DNA of 64,000 nucleotides from Acanthornis magna (taxonomy: Eukaryota; Chordata; Aves; Passeriformes; Acanthizidae). Made by a program: the position numbers and the translations under genes. This document shows, piece by piece, positions 34,919 through 49,001 of the stretch. The notes beneath the pieces were generated by a model, which saw only the letters and a list, made by a program, of their open reading frames with translations, ran no database searches and was not told where the DNA came from. How positions within the stretch are numbered: position 1 is the first letter of the stretch; each line of letters starts with the position of its first letter. The stretch spans positions 4,259,501 to 4,323,500 of the forward strand of contig JAWUZG010000027.1 in assembly GCA_036785705.1 (NCBI GenBank), read 5' to 3'.

Positions 34919-36071
34919 TATAAATGACTGGTTTTTACCAGCAATTCCTCAGTTGCTGCTGGTGCATCTGATATTATACAGTTCTTGCCTGACACACAGC
35001 CATGATTTCCTGCTGTCAGGATGTTTTTCAATGGCATGACACTCTTTTCCACAGTAAAGAGTCTGCACAGGAACACATGGCTACGTCACAAAATTAATGG
35101 AGAACTGTGGATGCTGAGGATTTAATGTGTAGTGGGGTCCTTGTGGAGTAATAAACATTTATTTTAAACTTAAGAGGTACAACATGTGTAAAGGTACATT
35201 GTACAGGGGTCCTCTTACTGCAACTATAATAGAAATTAAGGCTGGACATTGTGTTAGTCTCAAAGTGACAAGAAGAATGAGGTTCTGGAACAACTGTCCA
35301 GCAGAGAAAGTGGAAGCAAACAACCAATCTTTTATTATCCAGGGGAATCTGTGACATGAAAAGATGCTGAGGAGCTCTGGCTGGCTGCAGGAGAAGAAAA
35401 CACATAGGAGCTACTTGTTTGTGAGCCATAATGTTTGGAACTATTTCTGCAGGTTACAGAAAAAAATGTTAACGAATGAAAGGGTAGCTCAACATGTTAG
35501 CCAATCTCTATTTTACCTCATGTGGGGAGTCAGTTCCAGCTGTCATATAAGAAACTGATTTCAAAATTATTTTCTGTTCTAGTTCTTACGGCATCAGTCA
35601 TAGGAGTGGTTTTATAATAGCTTGAATACAGAGACTTTCAAAGCACAGATTGCTCAGTTTGTAGGACAGAGTTGGTATTTGCACAGTAAATCAGACTGTT
35701 TCTGGCTCTTCATTTTTCATTGTGTATTGTCATTCATTGTAATATGGTCCCTGAAAGAGCCATGAAACATTTTTTCAGAGCGCAATGCTGCACTAAGATA
35801 GAGAATCATAAGGAGAGGACTCCCTGCATAGAGATGGAGGTGACAGTTTAAGTTCTGACACTGGTATTTCTTTTTTAGCTGCCAGGAAGCACCAGAAGAT
35901 GGCATGGTTTGTACAGATGCTTGCTGGAAAGTGAATGAGTGAGCTTGTGAAACTGCTATTAATAATCTTGGGTAGAGTGTTTAATGCTGTCATAAAGAAA
36001 AGCAGCAACATGGAGTATTTTAATCCTTATTTCTTCTTTCTGCCAGTAAGGGAGAGCGGTAAAGTCAAACT

Positions 36072-36072
<1 letters not shown>

Positions 36073-36133
<61 letters not shown>

Positions 36134-36165
36134 GTCTATCTATGTCTGTCTGTCTGTCTGTCTAT
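36073..36165. repeat. (TATC)14 with (TGTC)n extension
   Basis: Fourteen TATC tetramers (36073-36128) are followed by interrupted TATC/TGTC units to about 36165, the usual way a GATA-type microsatellite decays. Confidence 0.96.
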
Positions 36166-36860
36166 CCCTCTTTGAGTTCGCGTGGCACAGAAAATGGGAG
36201 GGAAAAGTGAAAAGAAAGCAAGCATGATGTAATCTTGGTGCAACATACACTGAAAGGTCAGGCTGACAAAAAGCAGTACTGATGGTAGCTGAAAAATTTG
36301 ATACCTTCCCTCAATAATTTTGACGACAAACTTTCTTTATTTCTTCTGTGTCTGTCAGTTCAAGCCTGAGAGCCCAGACTTATCCTTCTTACTTTCACAT
36401 TCTCACCTCTCAGTTCCCAGAAAAAAATGTGATGAGCACAGGGCACTAAGATACTGTTTTACCCTCTGAACTGGAGTGCCAGAGTCTGCTAGCTTTGGAG
36501 ATTCAGGGTTTCAAGATATTTCATCTTAACATTCCTAATGCTGGAAGAAGTAAGAGTGTATTTTGAAAGCTGTGTTTGTGGGATTCTGCAGGACCAGCAG
36601 GCTCTGCCTGGCCTCCCATCCTTTTCTGGATCCGAAGCTTTTTCTTGTGGGTGAAACTGGTGAAGGTTTTTATCGGTTTAATGTCTCAGTGGAGTAGTTT
36701 GAGATTGTGGATTAACTGGTTGATATTTCTCTAGAAAGTGTAAAGAACTACAAAAATGTTAAAAATTATTGCTTAAAAAATAATTAGTACAGGGAAAGAA
36801 CCAGTTCAAACTATCTCCCCTACCATAACTGTTTTAACATGTGACATGATGTGGCTGATA

Positions 36861-36990
36861 ATCATAAAATCATAGAATCACAGAATGAATTAGGTTGGAA
36901 AAGAGCTCCAAGATTATTGTTTCCAACTTTTGTCAACACCACCATGGCCCCAAGTGGCACATCCAGTTGTTTCTTGATTACTGCATTGTA
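36861..36990 (-). mobile_element. CR1 3'-end remnant, antisense
   Basis: The plus strand shows the reversed CR1 tail 'aaatcatagaatcacagaat', then 'taggttggaaaagagctcca', and the eroded TCCAAC block. About 130 bp remain. Confidence 0.88.
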
Positions 36991-39900
36991 AAATTCACAG
37001 AACTAGGTGGTTAGGGTTTATAATACACAGTTGCTTTGATTTTTATTTTGTTTTTTTTTTTTTCATTGGCTATCCAGGCTCTGGTACTGCCTTTTTAAGG
37101 ACATGTTGAGTTTAACGCTGTGACTAGGTCTTTTATGAATTTTTGAGGCAGAGAGCTTAATATAGAGACTGATTCTGGTGTATGGCAGGAATAACTGCAG
37201 AAGCTGGTGGGGTGCTGTAATGTAGAACTGCTTTTAGACTGATCACAATACTTACAGGGGTTGAGGGTAGTTGAAATTTGCTCTTTGCCATCCTGTAATC
37301 TTGTTTTTACCAATGGGGCATCTGAATCCACAGGAACATCTCAGGGATGGATCATATTTTCTGCAGGTTTAAAATGTTGTGAACTCATGGAGAACTTCAC
37401 TCAGTTTGAGTAAAGGTGGGATTTTAACCGAATTCAGTTCACTTTTTTCACGGTCTGAAAGAACTGAAGGAAGGTGTGCGTCAGACTTTTGGTTTGCTTT
37501 GGGTTTTTCTGTTTTTTCCCTCTGATTTTATTTAGACCAGTTAGTAGTTATAAGTAAACATTCTGTTGCATCATTCTGGAATTTTATATCTGTGCAGTAT
37601 GATGTGAATTGCTTTGGAGACGGGATCCTTCCATGTATAAAGAGTCTATAGATGATGCAACAAAATGTAATTTTCAAGATGAAACTCCACTAACCACAGT
37701 GTGGGGTAGGAAATGTTGTGCACATATAAAGCTAACACTACAGGATTACAGTCAGAAGCTTTTAAGGAATACAGGGATTCAGGGTTTCAGTGCAGTTCTA
37801 CATCTGTAGATGCCTTGTCTCTCCAGTGTGGTCATTTGCTGTGAGCAATTCCATGAGGCACAGTTCTGCTCGAAGAACTGTCAGTGTGTTCAGCCACACT
37901 TTTCTGGCTCAACACATGTGCATTTTGCTGTGCAGCAAATGATGTAGCATTGGATTATCAAAAGTTCTGAGCAGTGTCCCAGTGCTCCTGACAAAGCAAA
38001 CTAAGTGAAGGCTTCTGTTGGAACCTGTCTGTAACTGCAATCCCATGTGTGTGTTGTCTCAGAGGGACTGATCACAGCAGCAGCTCTGGTCCCTGTCCCC
38101 AACTCCTTGGTCAGGGAAGTTCCTGTCTTCAGGGTTGGCCTTAGTCCAGCAGCCCCTATGGTTTTCTGGTTGGGAAGGGACAACAGACAGTAGGACAGGT
38201 GCTCATTAAAATTCAATGAATTTGAAAAAATTGCCTGAGGAACATGTTCAAAGTGACTTTTTTTCCCAAGTACTTCACCATATTCCTCTTTCCCTTTCAG
38301 ATTTAGTCAGTGTTGTTGACACCAGTAAAGGCAGGACCAGACCCAAAGCCATTTCTAACTCAATGGAAAGGTCCCTGGCATGTAGCCTAGATTTGGGTGG
38401 ATTTGACTGGATTTCCTAATGAATTAGACTAGTTCTCACTGCCTTCCTTGGGCTACAGATCAATCCTTGACAACTGAGACAGTGTGGGTTTAAAATGGGA
38501 AAATGTGTTTACATCCGCTCTGGGAGATCCGCAACCATACGAAAGGGTTTCACTCAGATTAAGAAAACTCCCGGTGGTCAAGCAGAGGTCAAGCAGTAGC
38601 CTGGAAAGTTTCACATGAGGGTGAAACATTGGTGCTGCAAAGCGAAGGAAAGCAAAGAGATGTTTCATCTGACTGGGAACCTGGAGTCAGAATTAATTCT
38701 GCAAACGTGTTTCCAAGGCCAAGTTATGCATGTGTGGAAATTGAATTATTTTGCTTTTTTAAATGGAAATTGCGGGAAGTTTTTCTCTATTGTTGACCTT
38801 TGAAACATTTTAGAAATACGGCTCAGTTAAGTCAGGCTACCAAAATGGTGTGGGTCTCAACTTGCTCAAATGCAGAGCAGGTGATATTTAGGCCTTATGT
38901 TCCTGTGGCATTTTTGCTTTCTTCTGTACATTGTTCTGTAAGCATAAACACTGTGAACACTGGAGTTTGATGGCTTTGTGCCTTATATTGGTCCTTAAAG
39001 GAAGAGGCACACTGGTTCAAGGTTTTATGGAGACAGGGGCATACAAAGTTGTATTCAAATATTAATTCTCTAGAGCCATTGAGGAGTGCTCTGTGGTGGC
39101 TGACCTTCAGTTAGTCCAAATAGTGAACCTCACATTTTTGTGAAGCTTGCTGATAACTTAATATCCTCAGGATGTCAACCCTTCTGCCCAGTTTTGTTGA
39201 AATTGCATAGAAGGTTCAAAGTAACACACAGAGGTATTGTCAAACTGTATTTTGCATTTTAAGCTGGAATTGGCACGAGGTGGTAAAATTTTGAAATGGA
39301 ACAGGTTTTTAATTCCCTCCTGAGGTCTGGGTGGCAGTGGCAATGGGAACCCCCTGGTGTTGACTGAGCCAAGCACCACACTTTCCTCCGCTCCAAAGCT
39401 CCAGGCTCACTTTGCTTCTTGGAGGAAGCCACTCTCAGAACCTCACGAATGAAGCAAATATTTTCTGGAACCTGCAGGACTTTGGTTTGGTGTTATTATT
39501 TACATGCAGAGCGATTTGCCAGCCCAAGTTAAGGCCACAGGGGTAGTGTGCTGCAGAGGTCTAAAAGACTGTTCTCATCGAGTTTACTGTCTATGTCCTC
39601 CATCTAGCTACTAACTCTGAGTAAGGGCAGCAGAGCAAGTGACCCCTTGGTAGCTATACAAAAGCTTGCTTTAATTGTGACAGTGACAAAGAAAGGGAGG
39701 AACAAGGTTTAGAGAGGGCCCAGTGTTGACGTGACTTGGAAAGAATATCCTGGTTGCTGCTTGCTGGCTTGGGCCTTTGGTGGTGTAAGATCCCTTCATT
39801 GTTTTGGTGGTTTCATGCTATGAGTACTTCAGATGGTTACCTAAGGCATCTGAGCCTGCTTTCCTGTTTTTAAATGGATGAGCTAGCTGAGGGAGCTGGA

Positions 39901-42900
39901 TCTCCCAAAACTAACTTCACAAAAGTAAGTTATTTGTTCCCTCAAGCTATGGATTGGCAAATCAGAGCCCTGTGCAGGATAAGGGCTTTCATTCACCCCA
40001 AACTATTCTTTTGGAAAGCAGAACTGAGCTCTATTATTTTGCAGCAAATGGTGCAAAGATCAGCAATGTCCCATGTAATGCAAGGGCAGCTTTGTTACAA
40101 CCATCAAACACCTGGCATCCTGGTATTTTACTGATGGGTTTGCAGCATGCCACAGAATGGATAAATCCCATGCACCTGTCACCTAAAATCTTTCCATTTG
40201 GTTCCTTTCTTTCACACAATGTTCTGTAGCAGTTAACTATTTATAACTGTGTTAGTAACTAATATTAAATTGCACTTCAACTTTTACACAAATAATCACC
40301 AAAATAAAATCAAATTAGGAGTATTGCCCCTATTCTGTCTCCCAGAAATGAGGATTTTTATGTATATATTGGTGCAATCAGTGTGGTCATTTACAGTTTC
40401 ATAGACCTTCAGCAAGTTGTGTGAAATCCATGGGGTGTCTGTTGATGCTGGAGTTGTAGTTGGAGTCTGACAGAGCTGAAAGATGTGTGCTGTGCAAGCT
40501 CTTGTTCCTTCCCACACGGTTTCTTTGTACTCACTCATCTGTGAACTCTCATCCACAGTGTTGATACCTCCTCAAAGCCAGAATAGCTCCAGTTTTTCTC
40601 ACATCTTAGGCTAATCTCATTCGTGATGGAATGCATGATTCTTCACCAGAGAGCGTTTGATTTTTGGTTTTTTATTTGGCTGTGATTTACATAGTTGAAA
40701 GGGCCCCTTGCTAAACTTCTTGAATCTCTACATAGTTAGGTGGTGTTAAGATACAGAATCTGTGTAGAAATATTAATTTTCTGGAAGTTATGTGATTTGC
40801 TCAAGTGTAGTATTGCTGTTGTGGCTTGTTTCATAGACTGTTTATTATTTTGGTGGGCTGAAAGCAAGGACTTGGTGTCCAAATGAAGTCCTGTGAAGTT
40901 TTGTCTTTACTTCAGTAGTTCTTGCACTGGCACTGACCAGACACCCAAGTATCTCTCTGAGCTTCAGTTCCTTCCTAAGCACATTCTGGTAATACAAGAA
41001 ATTTTCTGCTGCCTAACTGGAACCAGCAGTAAGTACAATTGGAGGGTTGAGCTGTACACTCAACTAATGTGACACTTTGGGAAGATTTTAAATACATACA
41101 CCCTGCATCTCTTCAAATGGATCTCAGTCTGGCACTCCAAGGTGCAGGATAGATTTGTCCACTGCCCCAGGTTTGGTCTTGTCCATGTCAAGCATAAGGA
41201 GGATAACATCCTCCCATCCTCATACTCCTGTGCACTGCAGGGAGCTGGGGATGTGTAGCACCTCTTAGGAAGTGCCCTACAGAACTGGGCTGCACCTTGT
41301 CAGCAGTTTCTGCTCTGTGCAGTGCCAGTGTCTCTCCTAGCACACTCAGGCCTCCTCAGAGATTTCACAACCCAAAACAACTGTTTTTAAGTAATTTAGG
41401 GGAGAAGAGATACAGGCTGTGATTTCTGGACATACTGAAGTCTTCTGAGGAAGGTCAGATTTATTTTTTTTTTAATACTGTATTGAGCTAATTTTGATCA
41501 TCTTGCCACAATTTTAAATCTCTTTGGTTGTTGTTTGCCTCAGTAGCCTCCAGGTGCTTCTTCTTGTATGTGGAAAACCTGGCGGTCATGAATGTTTACT
41601 GCTAATGAGTTGCCTTTTGTGAAAGCACATTGATTTCTAGATCAACACCATGATTTTAAATGGCCTTTGTAAACTCTGTTACAAGTAGCTGTTTGCAAAG
41701 TTCAAAGACTAAAAATTAATTAAAATCTGAGGCACTCTTCAGTATAAAATATTTAGTTGTTTTCTTTCTTTTTGGTTAGGAATGTCAAATGTTTGTGCTA
41801 AGCTGGCAAATAATGGTAGCTGTGAGTTAATTTGGTTATTGCTTTTTAGGTGCCGCTAAATATGCAAATCCAGTTTCATTGTTACATTGACTATGGTCTT
41901 CTCTGGATTTGGATTAGTAAAAATAGTGACTAAGGTTTTGGAGCAGGACTGATGGCAGCATTTTGAGGACATGTGTTTCTATTGTGACACAGGACAAAAT
42001 GTGGCTGTTGGTGTTCCCTCAGAAAGCAGTTGGCTGCATACATGGAAGTGATTGGATTTAGGATGGGAGAAAGTCCTCCAAAACGTGGAAGGGTCTTAGA
42101 GTCTGATGTTTCAGGAGTCTTAAAGATTTCCAGGGGCTGTATTGGTAATTTGTGGAATAAGCTCCAACCTTACGTCAGTGTTCAGTGTGTGCCTATAGCA
42201 AATTTTCCTCTGTGTTGTGTAGGACTTGGGTGGAATAGTTGAGTTCACTTCAGTCCAACAGCATCGGTACTCAGGAACTGCCTGTTCACCTGCTGAAACT
42301 CCTTTCCAGAACATGTAGGTCTCTGGCACATGTGAAAGTCTCCAGTGGAATGGGTACCTATTAGAAATGTATAGAATGGTGCCATTTTTAAAGGAAGAAG
42401 TTCCATTACTTTCTCTTTTTTCTGTGTGAATAAAAATCAAATATTTGCAAATGTGATTTTATTTTTGAAACCACATTTCAATTATTTTCTATTAAAAAAG
42501 CTTCCAGAAACCTTTTAGGAGTGTCTTTGTGTATACCCAGGCACAGAAATGCAGGTGAGAACTTCTGTGTGAAGAGCTTTCAGTTTAGACAAAGACAGGT
42601 TATAGTTCCACTTCCACAGAGTGGCAGCTGAGGCACAGAGGTATTTAGTAAGGCAACCAAGGCTGTGCTGGGAAGTTTGCAGCAGAGCTGGAAACTGAAT
42701 CCAGGGCTTCTGTGTCTAGATTATCAGTTTACCCACATGGACATCCTGTAAAGGTGCTGCTCATCTGCACTTCTGCTGGGTGGGATGTGAGCATGCTCTG
42801 GCTCCTAAATGAAAACATTCATAGTGTCTAATAGTCTTCCTGATGACATTTTCTACTAGTTTTGTTGTGGTGTGAAATAAATGAAAAAAAAGGCCACTGG

Positions 42901-42918
42901 CCTCCCCAAACAGCCATT

Positions 42919-43078
42919 ACAAAAAAAAACCAAACAACCCAACCAAATAAAAAACCCCATCAAAAAACAAAACAAAACAAAAACCCAAACCAAAAGCAAA
43001 ACAAACAAAAAAACCCCACAAAAAACCCCAAAAACAAACAAACAAACAAAAAACCAAACCAAAATGCCAACTCCACGA
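42919..43078. repeat. A/C-rich low-complexity tract
   Basis: About 160 bp made almost only of A and C (AAAACC, CAAA and CCCCA steps). It resembles the tracts at about 1735-1887 and 18898-19024. Frames through it are simple-sequence artefacts. Confidence 0.9.
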
Positions 43079-46000
43079 CAGCAACAGAAAAACCACTTCA
43101 TTTTTTAATCCTTGCTGAAATGTTTATTTGGAAGCAGCACAGCAAGTTGGGATAGTTTGATTTGATTAGCAAGTCTAAATGTATTAGCAGCAAGACAGAA
43201 ACTATATTACAATTAGTGATAATTAGTTGCACTGATTACTTCAGACTGCAATACTGTTTGACAGATGTGTTTCTGTGGTGCAGTATTGAAGTAGGAGTGT
43301 GCTTTACTCTTGTGGTGGTTCTTGGCTTTCCTTCTGATGATATCTTTGTCTTGTCATTGTTTGCTGATGAAATCTCCGGTGTGGCTACTGCAATTTTGGG
43401 CTTGGAAAATACAACTAATCTCCTAAAAATAAAGTTTAAACTGGGAAATAGTGATGCATCTGCTCTTACTGATGTCTGACAGTCCTAGAGAAGGTCTCTT
43501 GTTCTCCATGGAAATGGTGACAGCCCAGCCCATCATCCCTGCTGCTGCCCATCAGCCCTGTCCTTCAAGTCTGATCCAAACCCCACAAAATTCCACAAGA
43601 GCTGCTTCTCTGACTGGAGAAGAGTTTGGATCAGATGCCTTCACTGGGAGAGGGATCTGAATTGCCTGCCTGCTCAGTCCTCAGTGTCTGTAACACACAG
43701 CAGGGACTGCTAGCATCAGGATTTGTAGCAAAAAGAAGCTCCTTGGGGTCACATAAGGGAGAATAAAACCCTTTGGGGGGACCATATCCCACAGGGAGGA
43801 AACAACCTCTTCTACTGGCTCACTCAGGTGAGGAGAATGAACATTCTGGAGCTACGGTTCATGGTCTGTAACCGACCTCAGATTCACTACTCTGTTAACC
43901 AGAAGGTCCTGAAGCATCCCTTTGAATTGCAGGTGCTGCTCCAAAGGGAACCACTTCTCAGATTGGGTGCCCTTTTTATAGACAGTTGCTCTGTGGAACG
44001 GTGACTGTGGATCATGTGACACAATCATATTCCCCAGGAGCTCTATCGAGCTAACCTCGCTGGCTCAGCCTTGTGTTGATAAACACATTAGGCTCTGACA
44101 ATCATTCTGTTCCTTAGGAATAAATGGATACAATTTTGGATGACTTGCTTTTGGTGTATGAGCAATAATCCCATTATCAGTCATCCAGAATAAAGTGCAT
44201 TATGGTATATATTAATATAGACCTGTGCACCGTCTGTGAGCTGCTTGGGGACAGATAAGCTAGAAATAGGAATTTGTACAAGCCAAATGTTTTCTGGGTT
44301 TCTCCAAAATGTACATCTTCTGTTACTGTGCACGCATTTTGCTTGTTGTTTCAAAACTGGTTCGCAGACTCTACAAAATGCTTCTATCACTTGGCAGACA
44401 TGATAGGTCACAGAAAAATGGATCATTTAAATGTGTGACACAGTTACTTGTTAGTATGGCAGAAAAAGCCAGAGGTTAAACATTTGGGATTGCCCATGGA
44501 AAGCATTTGAAGATTGCTGGACAGCTAGCTCTGTAAGAAAGGTTGGTGGCTAATACTGCACGGCTGGACACTTCATGGCCATTGACTCTTCTAGAAATAT
44601 GTGCGTATTTCCAGCTTGGTGAAATTATGAAGCAAATTTTAAATAGGAAATATAAAATGTAGGCTCTGTCTTATCATTCTAGAGATGAGATGTTTATGTC
44701 CTTTGCCAATAGGCTGTATTTGTGAATTTTTCTTTTGGCAGATCAGCTGTCTTTAGTCACTGCTCTGATAACACTAAGCATTGAACGATTTTCCTGTATT
44801 GTGAGGTCCTGGGGTTCACTTTGTTACTTGTCCCTTGTACAGTTCTTAGGGCCTGTAGTTAATCTGCAGTGTAAAGTCAGGGTAACTGTATGAGTAGGGA
44901 AGGATCAGCTAACCTAACTTGTGAAGAAATGTTAGGAGAGATTTGTTTGCTGAGGTTTTTTCTCTGACGGTGGGATTCTGCCCTTCCTCAAAACTCTGAA
45001 CACCCTGGGCCGGTGCTTGCTGTCTTCTCTGGCTGTGGGACGTATCCCATTTCCCAGGGGAGCTCAGCACATGGCAGGACTGAGCCCAGAGCTTGCAGTG
45101 AGCAGAGTTCAAGAGAACAATCATAGAGGTTGGTGCAAGAATGTCACATGGAATAAATTTGAGGAGTACATGACAAAGACAGAGTGGGGAGCTGTGCAGA
45201 AGGCAGGAATGGAGGAGGCTGAGTACTTGCAAGCCTGATGGCAACTCTGCCTCCCATAGGTGCTGCCTCCCTCTGAACACCCTCTCCCACCTGGGAGCCC
45301 TCCTTCAGGAGTACAGAAGGTGTCCCACTTACTGTCTTACAACTTCCTGTAATAAAAAACTTTGCTTTTACATTTCCCTCTCTTCCGCAGCTCTCCAAGC
45401 AATTTATCACAAATTAATACCAAACTTCCCAAGCCCTTCTTGTAGATAAGGCTTGTCCCCCTTTCCTCTGTTCACATGTGGATAAGGGAAAGGATGGGGC
45501 TTAAGCAGTGTGACAAAATTCACACTAAACATTTGTGGTAGGGGTGGGAGGAGATCTTACTGGTGTGCAGACCCACAGAGACTTTTTGCAGTTAATAGCC
45601 CCTTGAAATCAAAAACTTATAGATACGTTTATGGATCTGGACCTTATTCCAAACAGCTGCACTGTCTTTGTGGTATCTACCTAGTCAGCAGAAGATGTTT
45701 CACTGAAATAATTATGCCCATGTGGTTTTGCAGCTGTAGTAAAAAGGATCTGCGCAGTATCTCTTTAAATAGTATATGAGCTCTGCATGTTCCCAGTGCA
45801 AACAGAGTACTTTTCTCTAGCTTGAGTCTTACAGGCTTATAAGTGAGCTGGTTGTCATAATGAGTGGAAAACCATGTGTAAATGCATGGCTTCCTCAGAG
45901 CATTTGTATGTAAACTACCATGTCATGACAACAGTCCATAGAAAACTTCCTTTACGGGAATTATCGAAGGTGGTAAATTTATTGGTCAGCTGAAACAGGA

Positions 46001-49000
46001 AATTTAAGTGAAGGAGAAAAAGGGTAGGTGAAATTAATCATGCTGCAAAGAGCTTTGAATATGGAAAAGATGAATTTTCAGAATTAAAGGTAACTTGAGG
46101 CTTTAGAAGAGACATAAGGTAACCTTCTGGGTGTCATGCTCAATCTGTCTTGATTTTGGCAGGTCATCTGCATAGGCCATTAAACTGATTGTCTCAGAAT
46201 ATATACTTGAGATGGAGTAAACTACCTGATATTAAGAAAAGGTGATAATGGTATCATGCTGAAGTGTACATTTATAGTGATCAATGCTGGCAGCTGTTTC
46301 TTTGAAAGCTATGAAACCTAAGAGCATGAATTTTCTTTAATGGAAAAAAAATGAGAAGTGTGTGTAAAAATGAAATTAGGACAGCTTTATACCAAGTTAT
46401 TAAAACCTGTGTTTTTAGAAACCATTACATGGTTTCTTGCACTGATCTTTCTTGCACTGAGAATGTTGCATTAAGGGTCTGTCACGACCTGCTGCACTTC
46501 TTGCAGAAAGCTCTCAGAAAGCCTGGAGAAACCAAATCAGCTCAGAGCCCAACTTCTACATCGCTTCTTGGTTATTTGGGCAAATGACAGTCCCTGTAGC
46601 ACTCAGGAGTGCTGAAGTTAGATTGCACTTCGTAGTTTGATTATTGACTTCTATGTATACTCATATGTATATATATGTATGTAATCTATACGTATATATA
46701 CAAAATATGTATGGAATTTCAGCATGAGCACAGAGCTTTAGCATCCATGCAAATTTTTGTCTTTGAAACTGACTTACAGAACATCCTTAAAATAGAAACC
46801 CCAACTGAGTTATTTTAAAATATGTAATTCTAAATTATAAAAGCTTTATTCTGCATCCCCACTGATGCTTCTAAGAGTCTTTTGCCAGGAGGAAGTAGAT
46901 GGATATGAGCATAACAACCCCAGATAGCTGCTGCCTGAGACAACTAATCAAAAGCAGAACTCTGAATCCATTCAGACACAAGCTGCTGTCTGAATGTACA
47001 GTGAAGTTCACTTAAAAAGGGACAGTTTTCCCTTTGCTGCTCAGTTATAATATTTTGTCACCATTTGTACCCATAATAAATTGAGTAATTTCACTGTTTT
47101 TTGGAGCTGATGTTTCTTTAACTACAGTATTACAGGTCACACCATCTCTTATACAGATGGTCACCCTCAATAAATCTGTTTTGAAAAATCATGTGGTGGT
47201 TGTGGAATATATGACAAGTGTCTTATTAGATCTAATCTTTATATAAAACATACTTAGTGGTGTTCACTGTATAATACTTGCCCTGTTGAATTTCAATTAT
47301 TATCATAGTTAGGAAATTCTGATTTGAAGTGCCATTCTAGGTGGAATGGAATGGTGCCTGTATTTAAAAGAGCTGCTTTTCTTTCTCTTGCACTTTCTAC
47401 TGCTGTTTGATAGCCAGTGTCCTCTGCTGGGTCACCCTGGGTGGTGTCACAGATCAAGTGACCACGGACATGAGGGGTTGCAGCCTGGTGTGTTACAGTG
47501 CCTGTGTGCAGCTGTATTAGGAAATTGAAAGGAGCTTGTAGTCAACATAGCTTTGTCTGTCCGTTTGCAAATGAAAAATCCCCTAGAAGTGCCTGACCTT
47601 ACCACTTGGAGCAGATATTTGCTGCTGCTCGTGGATAGGGAATATAGCAATTGCAATTGTTTTTTAGAGCTTGTTACTGCTATGCTCAGAATTATGTGCC
47701 TGAAGTAATTGGAAATAATGCAGTTATTATTAGCACTGAATATCCAACCACATACCCCAAAGACTTGCCTATATAAAGCTGTTAGCAAAATATAGCTGGT
47801 TTTATATATTGCACCTGAGCAGTTCCTTTCTGGATGTTGTGCACTGGAAACTTCTGCAAATTCCCTTTTCTTTTGTAGGAGAGCCAATCTGCTGGCATGC
47901 TTTCCTAGCACAATGTAGCCACATAAAGCATCACTGGCTTCAATTTCCTCCTGAACCTCTTTAACTTTAATCTTGCAGCCTCCTGCCCTCTCTAGTACTG
48001 CTTCCCAGTTATCAGGCAAGAGCAGGGGGTCACCAGGCTTTTCAGAATTTGATTAGTGCCGTTGTTATGAATAATTCAGATTGTTTGGTACCAGCACAAG
48101 TGATCCAAGTAGCAATTTGAAAAATCTGATTTAGGATTTAACATCACTGAGAAAAATTAATTAGTGCTGCTGTTGAGGGCTGTTGACTTTGTCCATTCAT
48201 ATTGATGAATTTAGTGCCAGTGAAAAGCAAGATAGAAACAATCCAGCAAAAACAAGTGTTCCTGTGGCAGAGCCCATATTCTGTTAGAGATACCCAGGCT
48301 GCACATGCTCCTTCCTCCCTGTTCCACTCCACCTCTTTCACTGTGTGCCCTTTTCCTTGTGGAGAGCAAGTTCCTGAAAATCCATGTAGCTATAATAACA
48401 TGCTGCTGTTATTAATGGAAGGTGTTCATCAGGTGATCATATGTCCGTTATATAATCTTTATGATCCTACTATACATTAATTAATAGAACGTTCTTCTTC
48501 CTTTGTTCTGTAAGAAATTGGAACTGCAGAAATCTACATATATGAGCAGAGCCTAGTTAATGACAGTGGGTTTGCCTCTCATGTAAGTTGGTGCATTTAA
48601 CTCTGCCATCTGTTTGACACAAGCCTTTGCAATGCTTCACCATTTAAAGACCTCTGCATGTTTAGGACAGTTTTGCACTACTTTTGTTACAGAAATTGTT
48701 GGGGTGACTGCAGTTGCTGTGCCTCTTCTCCTTTTCCACCAGCAGTAAGATGTTACTGTTTTACACACTGAGAAATCAATGGAGAGATTTTCAGGAATGG
48801 CCAACACTTTCCCCTGCTCTTGTCAGTGGGAACCCGTGGCCTTTCTGGAAGATGAAGCTTTGTGTCAGATGCAAGCGCAGTACCCCTTGCCTCCAGTCCC
48901 AGAATAACATCACAAGGGTTAACCAGTGTCAGTGTGCTATGGCTAAGTACAGCTTGGAAGCTTTCATGCTGTGAAAATCTACAAAAGTCCAATTTGGTAG

Positions 49001-49001
49001 A

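Larger units (their letters stand above)
34919..49001 (+). other. PHF21B intron 3, middle part: no exon seen
   Basis: Unique AT-rich sequence with a TATC microsatellite (about 36073), an antisense CR1 remnant (about 36861) and an A/C-rich tract (about 42919). No convincing exon, RNA gene or other element was recognised. The open frames are short and lack family features. Confidence 0.55.

Noticed and set aside
34413..35076. Open frames of over 110 codons on both strands near 34.5-35.0 kb
   Set aside because: They overlap the 3' non-coding part of a truncated CR1 element.
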